Assembly (NCBI RefSeq): GCF_022414575.1
Contig: NZ_JADWYQ010000005.1
Coordinates: 62,001-126,000, forward strand
Direction: 5' to 3'
Length of the DNA stretch: 64,000 bases
Origin: Streptomyces sp. MUM 178J
Lineage (GTDB): Bacteria > Actinomycetota > Actinomycetes > Streptomycetales > Streptomycetaceae
Below the pieces are notes generated by a model, which saw only the letters and a list, made by a program, of their open reading frames with translations, searched no databases and was not told the DNA's origin. The position numbers and the translations under genes are program-made. Below are positions 55,662 to 64,000 of this stretch, piece after piece (the stretch's first letter is position 1; each line of letters begins with the position of its first letter).

Positions 55662-57674
55662 ATGCGCCGCATCCGCACCGACTTCCCCTACGAGACCCTC
55701 CACGAGGATGTCCGCATCCCGCTGCCGGACGGGGTGAGACTGTACGCGCGGGTATGGCGGCCGCTGACCGACGAGCCCGTCCCCGCCCTGCTCGAGTACG
55801 TCCCCTACCGGCTCACCGACTGGACGGCGCCGCGCGACTGGCAGCGCCACCCCTGGTACGCGGGCCACGGCTACGCCTCCGTACGCGTCGACGTGCGCGG
55901 CCACGGCAACAGCGAGGGGACGCCCGGCGACGAGTACACGCCTGCCGAGACGTCCGACGGCGTCGAGGTGATCGACTGGCTGGCCGGGCAGCCCTGGTGC
56001 AGCGGACGTGTCGGGATGTTCGGGATCTCCTGGGGCGGCTACACCGCCCTGCGGATCGCCGCGCTCACCCCCGAGCCGCTCGCGGCGGTGGTGGCCGTGT
56101 GCACCGGAGACGACCGGTACGACAACGATGTGCACTATCTGGGCGGCTCCCTGCTCGCCGAGGGCATGCACGCCCGCTCCGCCGCGCTGCTCGCCCTCGC
56201 CGCCCGGCCGCCGGACCCCGTGTACGCCGGGGACGGCTGGCGCGAACTGTGGCTGCGACGCCTCGACACGCTGGAACCGCTCATCCACACCTGGCTGGCC
56301 CACCAGACCCGTGACGCCTACTGGACCGAGAGCAGCGTCCGCGAGGACTGCGCCAAGATCGAAGCCGCGGTGCTCGCCGTCGGCGGCTGGCACGACCCCT
56401 GCCGGGACGCGGTGCTGAGGCTGGCGGAGCTGCTGCCGCCCGACCGGGTGCGCGGCATCATCGGCCCCTGGTGCCACCAGTACCCCGACCGGGGCAGACC
56501 GCCGGGACCGTCGATCGGCTTCCTCCAGGAGACGCTCCGCTGGTGGGACCGCCACCTCAAGGGCGCGGACAACGACGTGCTGTCCGAGCCGCTGCTGCGC
56601 TGCTGGATCAGCCGCTCCCACCCGCCCGCGACGGTCTACCCCGAGCTGCCGGGCCGCTGGGTCGGCGAGCCCTCCTGGCCGTCCCCGCACCTCGCTCCCG
56701 TGACATACGGGCTGACGGGCGCGCCCGTGCCCGTACGCTCGCCGGAGCACACCGGCCTGGACGCCGGACGGCACCTCCCGCTCGGCAATGACGCGGATCT
56801 GCCGCCCGACCAGCGGGCCGAGGACGCGCACTGCGCCTGCTTCGAGTTCCCGGTGGCCGAGGCGGACGGCCCGGTCGAGATCCTCGGCTGCCCGCGCGTG
56901 ACCCTGCGGCTGCGGTTGGACGTCCCCTACGGGCAGGTGGCGGCCCGGCTCTGCGACGTCGCGCCCGACGGCGCGTCCACCCTGGTCACACGGGGCGTCC
57001 TCAATCTCGCCGCACGCCATGGCCACGACCGGGCCGACGCCTGGCCGCCCGGCGCGAGTGAGAGCGTCACCTTCGAGCTGAGCGCCATCGGCCACACCTT
57101 TCCGCCCGGCCATCGCATCCGGCTGGCCGTCTCCTCCGCGTACTGGCCCTGGATCTGGCCGCAGAGCCCCGGCGCGCACGAGGACCCCGGCTTCACCCTG
57201 GAACCTTCCGGGTCCCATCTGGAGCTGCCCGTACGCACCCCCACCGAGGACGCCATCGCCTTCGAGGAGCCGGAGCAGTCCGAGCCGCTGGGCGTCAGCT
57301 CGCCCGCCACGCTGGACGAGCAGCGGCCGGAGCGCCTGGTGATCCGGGATGTCGCCAAGGGGGAATGGCGGCTGGAGCTCGCCTCCCGCTACGGCGGCAC
57401 CCGGATCCACCCCGACGGGCTCGAATACACCGAGGACGCCCTGGACGCCTACACCATCCAGGAGGGCGACCCGCTCTCGGCCCACGCGCGGTCCGACTGG
57501 ACGATCCGGCTGCACCGCCCCGACCTGCCGTGGGACGTGCGCCTGGAATCCCGCTCCGAACTGGGCTGCGACGAAGCGGACTTCCTCCTCTCCAACGAGC
57601 TGGTCTGCCGCGACGGCAAGGAGATCGTCTTCCACCGGACCTGGGAGAAGCACATCCCGCGCCGGGAGAACTGA
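55662..57674 (+). CDS. CocE/NonD-family hydrolase (X-Pro dipeptidyl-peptidase S15 type)
   Basis: The 670-aa product has an N-terminal alpha/beta-hydrolase domain (GHGYASVRVDVRGHGNSEGT, nucleophile Ser in MFGISWGGYT, acid GGWHDPC, base IGPWCHQYPD) and a C-terminal jelly-roll domain (SESVTFELSAIGHTFPPGHR, IRLAVSSAYWPWIWP). Members cleave esters or X-Pro peptides; substrate cannot be told. ATG at 55662 is chosen by the conserved start; no signal peptide. It is followed 79 bp later by fumarylacetoacetase. Confidence 0.9.
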   Translation: MRRIRTDFPYETLHEDVRIPLPDGVRLYARVWRPLTDEPVPALLEYVPYRLTDWTAPRDWQRHPWYAGHGYASVRVDVRGHGNSEGTPGDEYTPAETSDGVEVIDWLAGQPWCSGRVGMFGISWGGYTALRIAALTPEPLAAVVAVCTGDDRYDNDVHYLGGSLLAEGMHARSAALLALAARPPDPVYAGDGWRELWLRRLDTLEPLIHTWLAHQTRDAYWTESSVREDCAKIEAAVLAVGGWHDPCRDAVLRLAELLPPDRVRGIIGPWCHQYPDRGRPPGPSIGFLQETLRWWDRHLKGADNDVLSEPLLRCWISRSHPPATVYPELPGRWVGEPSWPSPHLAPVTYGLTGAPVPVRSPEHTGLDAGRHLPLGNDADLPPDQRAEDAHCACFEFPVAEADGPVEILGCPRVTLRLRLDVPYGQVAARLCDVAPDGASTLVTRGVLNLAARHGHDRADAWPPGASESVTFELSAIGHTFPPGHRIRLAVSSAYWPWIWPQSPGAHEDPGFTLEPSGSHLELPVRTPTEDAIAFEEPEQSEPLGVSSPATLDEQRPERLVIRDVAKGEWRLELASRYGGTRIHPDGLEYTEDALDAYTIQEGDPLSAHARSDWTIRLHRPDLPWDVRLESRSELGCDEADFLLSNELVCRDGKEIVFHRTWEKHIPRREN

Positions 57675-57753
57675 TCGCAGAAGCCCCCTACGTGCCGCGC
57701 CGCCGCCCGACGTAACGTGGCCCTCACACCCGTGGAAAGCGAGGCAAGCACCG

Positions 57754-58980
57754 ATGCCCGAGCAGAGCCCGCTCGATCTCCCCGAGGGCGATCCCTTCGG
57801 CCCGCACAACCTCCCGTACGGCGTCTTCACCACGGCCGGCGAACCCGAGCACCGCAGGCTCGGCGTCCGCATCGGCGGCCACGCGCTCGACCTCGGGGCC
57901 GCGGCCCACTCCCTCGGCTCCCCGTACGCCGCCCTGCTGGCGCAGCCGAGCCTCAACCCTCTGCTGGCCGCCGGGCGGACCGTATGGCAGGACGTGCGGC
58001 GGGCGATCACCGCCTGGGTCACCGTGCCCGCGCACCGGCCGCAGATCGAGCCGCTGCTGCACCCGCTGGACTCGCTCACCATGCACCTCCCCTACGAGGT
58101 CGCGGACTACGTCGACTTCTACGCGAGCGAGAACCACGCGGCCAACGTGGGCCGGATGTTCCGCCCGGACGGTGAGCCGCTCACCCCCAACTGGAAGCAC
58201 CTGCCCATCGGTTACCACGGCCGCTCCGGCACGGTCGTCGTCTCCGGCACTGATGTGGTGCGGCCCTCCGGCCAGCGCAAGACCCCGGCCGACGCCGCGC
58301 CCGTCTTCGGCCCGTCCATGAAGCTCGACATCGAGGCGGAGGTCGGCTTCCTCGTCGGAACGCCCTCCGAACCGGGCCGCCCGGTGGGGCTCGGAGACTT
58401 CAGGGACCATGTCTTCGGCCTGTTTCTGCTGAACGACTGGTCCGCCCGTGACATCCAGGCCTGGGAGTACGTGCCGCTCGGGCCGTTCCTCGGCAAGTCC
58501 TTCGCCACCTCCGTCTCCGCATGGGTCACCCCGCTTCTGGCGCTGGAGGAGGCAAGGGTCGCCCCGCCCGCCCGCGACGTCGAACTGCTGCCGTATCTGG
58601 ACGACTCGGCGCAGGACGAGCCCGGCGGCTACGACCTGCGGATCACGGTCGCGCTCAACGGCCATGTGATCGCGGAGCCGCCGTTCGCCACGATGTACTG
58701 GACGGCCCCCCAGCAGCTCGCCCATATGACGGTCAACGGCGCGTCGCTGCGCACCGGCGACCTCTTCGGCTCCGGCACGGTCAGCGGCCCCGAGGTCCAC
58801 CAGCGGGGCTCGCTGCTGGAGCTGACCTGGAACGGCCGCGACGTCCTCGACCTTCCCGAAGGGAAGCGCACGTTCCTGGAAGACGGCGACGAGGTCACGA
58901 TGACGGCATGGGCGCCGGGGCCGGACGGCACACGCGTGGGGCTGGCCGAGGTCACGGGGCGGGTGCGGCCGACGCGCTGA
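57754..58980 (+). CDS. fahA: Fumarylacetoacetase
   Basis: This 408-aa enzyme catalyses the last step of tyrosine degradation, splitting fumarylacetoacetate into fumarate and acetoacetate. Motifs include ADYVDFYASENHAANVGRMF, LPIGYHGRSGTVVVSGTDVV, LDIEAEVGFLVG and NDWSARDIQAWEYVPLGPFL, then GKSFATSVSAWVTP, covering metal ligands and active-site His. ATG at 57754 follows a GAGG. Usual neighbours of the homogentisate pathway are not in this window. Confidence 0.95.
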   Translation: MPEQSPLDLPEGDPFGPHNLPYGVFTTAGEPEHRRLGVRIGGHALDLGAAAHSLGSPYAALLAQPSLNPLLAAGRTVWQDVRRAITAWVTVPAHRPQIEPLLHPLDSLTMHLPYEVADYVDFYASENHAANVGRMFRPDGEPLTPNWKHLPIGYHGRSGTVVVSGTDVVRPSGQRKTPADAAPVFGPSMKLDIEAEVGFLVGTPSEPGRPVGLGDFRDHVFGLFLLNDWSARDIQAWEYVPLGPFLGKSFATSVSAWVTPLLALEEARVAPPARDVELLPYLDDSAQDEPGGYDLRITVALNGHVIAEPPFATMYWTAPQQLAHMTVNGASLRTGDLFGSGTVSGPEVHQRGSLLELTWNGRDVLDLPEGKRTFLEDGDEVTMTAWAPGPDGTRVGLAEVTGRVRPTR

Positions 58981-59023
58981 CCCGCGGTCGGCCTTGGCCG
59001 GGGCCCCCACCCGAACTCCCGCG

Positions 59024-59069
59024 CCTCAATCGCCGGCGAGGCTCACAAGAGCCCGTCCGGCGATTGAGG
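59024..59069. terminator. Bidirectional hairpin between fahA and nuoN
   Basis: CCTCAATCGCCGG pairs with CCGGCGATTGAGG (13 bp) around an inner GGCTC/GAGCC stem. It is a widely dispersed Streptomyces intergenic hairpin and ends both convergent genes. Confidence 0.8.
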
Positions 59070-59096
59070 ACACGGCCTTCAGGCCGCAGGGCACGG

Positions 59097-60749
59097 TTAC
59101 CGCACGAATCCGCTCGCCTGGCCCGCCAGGTCCAGGAAGTACTGCGGGGCCACCCCCAGCGCCAGCGTCACCGCGACGCCGACCGCGATCGTGGTCATCG
59201 TCAGCGGCGAGGGGACGGCGACCGTGGGGCCCTCGGGCTTGGGCTCGCTGAAGAACATCAGCACGATCACCCGGATGTAGAAGAACGCGGCGATGGCCGA
59301 CGCGATCACGCCGATCACCACCAGCGCCCCCGCACCGCCCTCCGCCGCCGCCTTGAAGACGGCGAACTTTCCGGCGAAGCCGCTGGTCAGCGGAATGCCG
59401 GCGAAAGCGAGCAGAAACACCGCGAAGACCGCGGCGGCCAGCGGCGAACGCCGGCCGAGCCCCGCCCACTTGGACAGGTGCGTCGCCTCGCCGCCCGCGT
59501 CCCGCACCAGCGTCACCACGGCGAACGCGCCGATCGTCACAAAGGAGTACGCGGCCAGGTAGAAGAGGACGGACGAGATCCCATCGGGCGTCAGCGCGAT
59601 CACACCGGCCAGGATGAAGCCCGCGTGTGCGATGGACGAGTAGGCCAGCAGCCGCTTGATGTCGGTCTGGGTGATCGCCACGATCGCGCCGCCGAGCATG
59701 GTCACGATCGCCACGCCCCACAGCACCGGCCGCCAGTCCCAGTTCAGGCCCGGCAGCACCACGTACAGCAGGCGGAGCAGAGCGCCGAACGCGGCGACCT
59801 TGGTGGCAGCGGCCATAAAGCCGGTCACCGGGGTCGGCGCACCCTGGTAGACGTCCGGGGTCCACATATGGAACGGCACGGCGCCCACCTTGAACAGCAG
59901 GCCCATCAGCAGCATCGCACCGCCGATCAGCAGCAGCGCGTCATTGCCCATGGTCTGGGCGAGCGCCGGGTCGATCGCGCGGACGCTGCCGTCGACGACC
60001 TCCGCGATCCGGGCGTACGACACCGAGCCCGCGTAGCCGTACAGCAGCGCGATCCCGAACAGCAGGAAGGCCGAGGAGAACGCGCCCAGCAGGAAGTACT
60101 TGACCGCGGCCTCCTGCGACATCAGCCGCTTGCGGCGGGCCAGTGCGCACAGCAGATAGAGCGGAAGGGAGAAGACCTCCAGGGCGATGAAGAGCGTCAG
60201 CAGGTCGTTGGCCGCCGGGAAGACCAGCATGCCGGTGACCGCGAACAGCATCAGCGGGTACACCTCGGTGGTGGTGAACCCGGCCCGCACCGCGGCCTGC
60301 TCGCCCTCGCCGCCGGGCACCGAACCGGCCTGCGCGACGAAGGAGTCGACGTGCTTGCCGTGCGCCCGCGGGTCGAGCCGCCGCTCGGCGAAGGTGAACA
60401 CCGCTGCCAGGGAGGCCAGCAGGATCGTGCCCTGCAGGAACAGCGCGGGCCCGTCCACCGCGATCGCGCCCATCGCCGCGATCTGCACCTTGGTCGTGCC
60501 GTGGCCGGTGGCCGCCAGGCCGACGACCGCCGCGAAGGCGGCGGCCAGCGCCGTGACCGAGAGGAACAGCTGCGAGTGGTAGCGGGCCTTGCGGGGGACG
60601 ACCACCTCCACCAGCACCCCGAGGACCGCCGCGCCCACGACGATCAGCATGGGGGCGAGCTGGGAGTACTCGATATGCGGCGCCGGGATCGAGTCGACCG
60701 GCTGCTGCGCCGCCGTCGTCCACAGGCTGTGGACAGCTGAAGCGCTCAC
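59097..60749 (-). CDS. nuoN: NADH-quinone oxidoreductase subunit N (main operon)
   Basis: This 550-aa proton-pumping subunit has NDLLTLFIALEVFSLPLYLL, KVGAVPFHMWTPDVYQGAPT and DIKRLLAYSSIAHAGFILAG, the expected Glu, Lys and His sites. GTG at 60749 overlaps the nuoM stop. It is the last gene of the main complex I operon and is distinct in sequence from the second copy. Confidence 0.95.
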   Translation of the reverse strand: MSASAVHSLWTTAAQQPVDSIPAPHIEYSQLAPMLIVVGAAVLGVLVEVVVPRKARYHSQLFLSVTALAAAFAAVVGLAATGHGTTKVQIAAMGAIAVDGPALFLQGTILLASLAAVFTFAERRLDPRAHGKHVDSFVAQAGSVPGGEGEQAAVRAGFTTTEVYPLMLFAVTGMLVFPAANDLLTLFIALEVFSLPLYLLCALARRKRLMSQEAAVKYFLLGAFSSAFLLFGIALLYGYAGSVSYARIAEVVDGSVRAIDPALAQTMGNDALLLIGGAMLLMGLLFKVGAVPFHMWTPDVYQGAPTPVTGFMAAATKVAAFGALLRLLYVVLPGLNWDWRPVLWGVAIVTMLGGAIVAITQTDIKRLLAYSSIAHAGFILAGVIALTPDGISSVLFYLAAYSFVTIGAFAVVTLVRDAGGEATHLSKWAGLGRRSPLAAAVFAVFLLAFAGIPLTSGFAGKFAVFKAAAEGGAGALVVIGVIASAIAAFFYIRVIVLMFFSEPKPEGPTVAVPSPLTMTTIAVGVAVTLALGVAPQYFLDLAGQASGFVR

Positions 60750-62344
60750 TTGGCTGCCTCCACATCGGGCCGGGGGTCCTGCTGCTGAACATCGGACATG
60801 GTGTGCTCCACGGCCGGATTGACGATCTCGGTGACCGGCTTCGGATAGACGCCCAGGAAGATCAGCAGCGCGATCAGCGGGGCGACCACCGCCAGCTCAC
60901 GCACCCGGAGGTCCGGCATGGACCGCACCTCCTCCTTGACCGGGCCGGTCATGGTGCGCTGATAGAGCACCAGGACGTAGAGCGCCGCCAGCACGATGCC
61001 GAAGGTGGCGACGATCCCGGCGGCCGGATAGCGGGTGAACGTGCCGACCAGGACCAGGAACTCACTGACGAAGGGCGCGAGTCCGGGCAGTGACAGCGTC
61101 GCCAGGCCGCCCACCAGGAACGTGCCCGCGAGCACCGGCGCCACCTTCTGCACCCCGCCGTAGTCGGCGATGAGACGCGAGCCGCGCCGCGAGATCAGGA
61201 ACCCGGCCACCAGCATCAGCGCGGCCGTCGAGATGCCGTGGTTGACCATGTAGAGCGTCGCTCCGGACTGGCCCTGGCTGGTCATCGCGAAGATGCCGAG
61301 GATGATGAAGCCGAAGTGGGAGATCGAGGCGTAGGCGATCAGCCGCTTGATGTCGCGCTGGCCGACCGCGAGCAGCGCGCCGTAGACGATGCTGATCAGC
61401 GACAGCACGATGATCACCGGGGTGGCCCACTTCGACGCCTCGGGGAAGAGCTGGAGGCAGAAGCGGAGCATCGCGAAGGTGCCGACCTTGTCGACGACCG
61501 CCGTGATCAGCACGGCGACGGGGGCGGTCGCCTCGCCCATCGCGTTGGGCAGCCAGGTGTGCAGCGGCCACAGCGGGGCCTTGATCGCGAAGGCGAAGAA
61601 GAAGCCGAGGAAAAGCAGCCGCTCCGTGTTGGTCGCCATCTCCAGCTCGCCGCTCGCCCGCGCCGCGGCGATCTCGCCCAGCGAGAAGCTCCCGGCGACG
61701 ACATAGAGCCCGATGACGGCGGCCAGCATGATCAGCCCGCCGACCAGGTTGTAGAGCAGGAACTTCACGGCCGCGTACGACCGCTGGGTGGCGGCCGCCT
61801 CCTCGCCCTGCGCATGGGCGCGGTCTCCGAAGCCGCCGATGAGGAAGTACATCGGGATGAGCATGGCCTCGAAGAGGATGTAGAAGAGGAAGACGTCGGT
61901 GGCCTCGAAGGAGAGGATCACCATCGCCTCGACCATCAGGATCAGCGCGAAGAAGCCTTGGGTCGGCCGCCATCGATAGTGCTTCGTCTCGGCCGGCGCC
62001 TCTCCGCCGGAGTCAGGGGAAGGGTCGGCGTCGTGCCAGCCGGCTGCGATGACGAAGGGCACCAGCAGGGCGGTGAGCGCCAGCAGCGTCACCCCGATGC
62101 CGTCCACGCCCAGCTCGTAGCGGACTCCGAAGTCGGCGATCCAGGCGTGGGACTCGGTGAGCTGATAGCGCGCGCCGCCCGGCTCGAACCGTACGAGCAC
62201 GGTCACGGCCAGCGCCAGCGTGCCGAGCGAGAAGAGCAGCGCGAGCCATTTGGCCGCGGTGCGGCGGGCGGCGGGGACGGCGGCGACAGCGACCGCCCCG
62301 ACCGCGGGAAGCGCCGCCGTCGCCGTCAGCAGGGGAAAGGACAT
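60746..62344 (-). CDS. nuoM: NADH-quinone oxidoreductase subunit M (main operon)
   Basis: The 532-aa product has DVFLFYILFEAMLIPMYFLI, IKAPLWPLHTWLPNAMGEAT and DIKRLIAYASISHFGFIILG, conserved in NuoM. ATG at 62344 lies 2 nt after the nuoL stop; the 3' end overlaps nuoN by 4 bp. Confidence 0.95.
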   Translation of the reverse strand: MSFPLLTATAALPAVGAVAVAAVPAARRTAAKWLALLFSLGTLALAVTVLVRFEPGGARYQLTESHAWIADFGVRYELGVDGIGVTLLALTALLVPFVIAAGWHDADPSPDSGGEAPAETKHYRWRPTQGFFALILMVEAMVILSFEATDVFLFYILFEAMLIPMYFLIGGFGDRAHAQGEEAAATQRSYAAVKFLLYNLVGGLIMLAAVIGLYVVAGSFSLGEIAAARASGELEMATNTERLLFLGFFFAFAIKAPLWPLHTWLPNAMGEATAPVAVLITAVVDKVGTFAMLRFCLQLFPEASKWATPVIIVLSLISIVYGALLAVGQRDIKRLIAYASISHFGFIILGIFAMTSQGQSGATLYMVNHGISTAALMLVAGFLISRRGSRLIADYGGVQKVAPVLAGTFLVGGLATLSLPGLAPFVSEFLVLVGTFTRYPAAGIVATFGIVLAALYVLVLYQRTMTGPVKEEVRSMPDLRVRELAVVAPLIALLIFLGVYPKPVTEIVNPAVEHTMSDVQQQDPRPDVEAAK

Positions 62345-62346
62345 GG

Positions 62347-64000
62347 TCAGACCGCCCTCATCAGCAGGGTCGCGGCAATCAGCACCGCTGCACCTCCGAA
62401 CATCGAGACCGCATAGGTGCGGGCGTAGCCGTTCTGCAGCTTGCGCAGCCGGCCGGAGAGGCCGCCGAAGCCGGCGGCCGTGCCGTTGACCACCCCGTCG
62501 ACCAGGGTGTGGTCGACATAGACGAGCGAGCGGGTCAGATGCTCGCCCCCGCGGACCAGGACCACATGGTTGAAGTCGTCCTGGAGGAGGTCGCGGCGGG
62601 CGGCCCGGGTGAGCAGTGAGCCGCGCGGGGCGGTGACGGGCACCGGTCGGGTGCCGTACATCGCATACGCGAGGGCCGCGCCGACCAGCAGCACCGCGAT
62701 GGTGGAGGCGGTGATGACCGGCACGCTGATCACCGGATGGGGGTGCTCGAATTCGGTGACGGGGGCGAGCCAGTTGACGAACCGGTCGCCGATGCTGAAG
62801 AACGCTCCGGCGCCGACCGAGCCGACCGCGAGCAGGATCATCGGGATCGTCATGGTGCGCGGCGCCTCGTGCGGATGCGGCTCTTCGCCCTCGGCGTCCG
62901 GCTGCCAGCGCTGCTTGCCGAAGAAGGTCATCAGCATCACGCGGGTCATATAGAAGGCGGTGATGCCGGCGCCCAGCAGCGCGATGCCCCCGAAGATCCA
63001 GGCCCGGGCGCCCTCCTGGGCGAAGGCCGCCTCAATGATCTTGTCCTTGGAGAAGAATCCGGAGAACGGCGGCACGCCGATGATGGCGAGATAGCCGAGC
63101 CCGAACGTCACAAAGGTGATCGGCAGATACTTCCTCAGGCCGCCGTACTTCCTCATGTCGACTTCGTCGTTCATGCCGTGCATGACCGATCCGGCGCCGA
63201 GGAACAGTCCGGCCTTGAAGAAGCCGTGGGTCACCAGGTGCATGATGGCGAAGGCGTAGCCGATCGGGCCGAGCCCGGCCGCCAGGACCATATAGCCGAT
63301 CTGCGACATGGTGGATCCGGCCAGCGCCTTCTTGATGTCGTCCTTGGCGCAACCGATGATCGCACCGAAGAGCAGCGTGACCGCGCCGACGACCACGACC
63401 GCGAGCTGTGCGTCCGGCGCGGCGTTGAAGATCGCGCCGGAGCGGACGATCAGATAGACGCCGGCGGTCACCATGGTGGCCGCGTGGATCAGGGCGGAGA
63501 CGGGCGTGGGGCCCTCCATCGCGTCCCCGAGCCAGGACTGCAGCGGCACCTGGGCGGACTTGCCGCAGGCGGCCAGCAGCAGCAGCAGCCCGATGGCCGT
63601 CAGCATGGCCTCGCTGGTCTCCCCGGTCGACTCCAGCACCGGAGTGAAGGCGAAGGTGCCGAAGGTGGTGAACATCAGCATCACCGCGATCGACAGGCCC
63701 ATGTCGCCGACCCGGTTGACCAGGAACGCCTTCTTGGCGGCCGTCGCCGCGCTCGGCTTGTGCTGCCAGAAGCCGATGAGCAGATACGAGGCGAGGCCGA
63801 CGCCCTCCCAGCCGACGTACAGCAGCAGATAGTTGTCGGCGAGGACCAGCAGCAGCATGGCCGCGAGGAAGAGGTTCAGATAGCCGAAGAAGCGGCGGCG
63901 GCGCTCGTCGTGCTCCATGTATCCGACGGAGTACAGATGGATGAGCGAGCCGACACCGGTGATCAGCAGGACGAACGTCATCGACAGCTGGTCCAGCTGG
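62347..64000 (-). CDS. nuoL: NADH-quinone oxidoreductase subunit L (main operon, partial at right edge)
   Basis: The C-terminal 551 residues of NuoL are inside the window; the start lies beyond the right edge. The sequence includes [20 protein letters not shown] with the catalytic Glu, [20 protein letters not shown] and [20 protein letters not shown]. It contains the lateral helix region near the C-terminus ([20 protein letters not shown]). Gene order L-M-N is standard. Confidence 0.94.
   Translation of the reverse strand, partial: QLDQLSMTFVLLITGVGSLIHLYSVGYMEHDERRRRFFGYLNLFLAAMLLLVLADNYLLLYVGWEGVGLASYLLIGFWQHKPSAATAAKKAFLVNRVGDMGLSIAVMLMFTTFGTFAFTPVLESTGETSEAMLTAIGLLLLLAACGKSAQVPLQSWLGDAMEGPTPVSALIHAATMVTAGVYLIVRSGAIFNAAPDAQLAVVVVGAVTLLFGAIIGCAKDDIKKALAGSTMSQIGYMVLAAGLGPIGYAFAIMHLVTHGFFKAGLFLGAGSVMHGMNDEVDMRKYGGLRKYLPITFVTFGLGYLAIIGVPPFSGFFSKDKIIEAAFAQEGARAWIFGGIALLGAGITAFYMTRVMLMTFFGKQRWQPDAEGEEPHPHEAPRTMTIPMILLAVGSVGAGAFFSIGDRFVNWLAPVTEFEHPHPVISVPVITASTIAVLLVGAALAYAMYGTRPVPVTAPRGSLLTRAARRDLLQDDFNHVVLVRGGEHLTRSLVYVDHTLVDGVVNGTAAGFGGLSGRLRKLQNGYARTYAVSMFGGAAVLIAATLLMRAV

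Overview
The window is high-GC actinobacterial chromosome and almost certainly Streptomyces. Four lines of evidence support this: GTG starts and 4-bp stop/start overlaps (ATGA, GTGA) are very common; third codon positions are strongly GC-biased; the ribosomal block reads tRNA-Trp, secE, nusG, rplK, rplA with rpmG and two hydratase genes nearby; and there are two separate nuo loci. From memory, the order of conserved genes matches the Streptomyces coelicolor region between the main nuo operon and rplA. No database search was possible.

Layout, left to right. 1-12.4 kb is core genome: a secreted lipoprotein (cut by the left edge), rplA, rplK, nusG, secE and tRNA-Trp on the minus strand; aspartate aminotransferase and adenosine deaminase on the plus strand; a block of 143-bp tandem repeats; murB; two MaoC-type dehydratases; rpmG; tRNA-Met and tRNA-Thr; an amidohydrolase whose active site looks degenerate; and a small NAD(P)-binding protein. 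12.4-24.7 kb is an accessory island ending at tRNA-Tyr. It holds a decayed amidase fragment, a translationally coupled trio encoding a 1197-aa protein of unknown function, a beta-propeller protein and a 944-aa beta-rich protein of unknown function, a broken C2-like gene, a lysozyme with a peptidoglycan-binding domain but no signal peptide, two transposase remnants and an orphan colicin-immunity-like gene. 25-30.6 kb holds yajQ, an ogt-alkB DNA-alkylation repair pair, an envelope stress protein, an amino acid permease, a SUKH-family protein, yccF and htpX.

30.7-40.7 kb is a second, incomplete complex I operon (nuoA-B-C-H-I-J-K-L-M-N) with no nuoD, E, F or G; its NuoC carries a long disordered tail. 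40.9-45.0 kb encodes two tandem sensor kinases with signs of recent gene conversion and one NarL-type response regulator. 45.3-48.3 kb encodes a CoA-dependent 2-oxoacid:ferredoxin oxidoreductase. This is a plausible source of reduced ferredoxin for a complex I lacking the NADH-input subunits. 48.6-58.9 kb holds a RarD-like transporter, an SRPBCC protein and a CGNR zinc-finger protein transcribed divergently from a VOC protein through a 21-bp palindromic promoter, a secreted M28 aminopeptidase, a LolA-like secreted protein, a long-chain polyprenyl diphosphate synthase, a CocE-type hydrolase and fumarylacetoacetase. The right end (59.1 kb to the edge) is nuoN, nuoM and part of nuoL of the main complex I operon.

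The best candidate for an undescribed system is the minus-strand cassette at 12969-22837. A cytoplasmic-type lysozyme, a small C2-like protein, two very large beta-rich proteins and a beta-propeller are encoded together at a tRNA-Tyr locus known as an integration hot spot.
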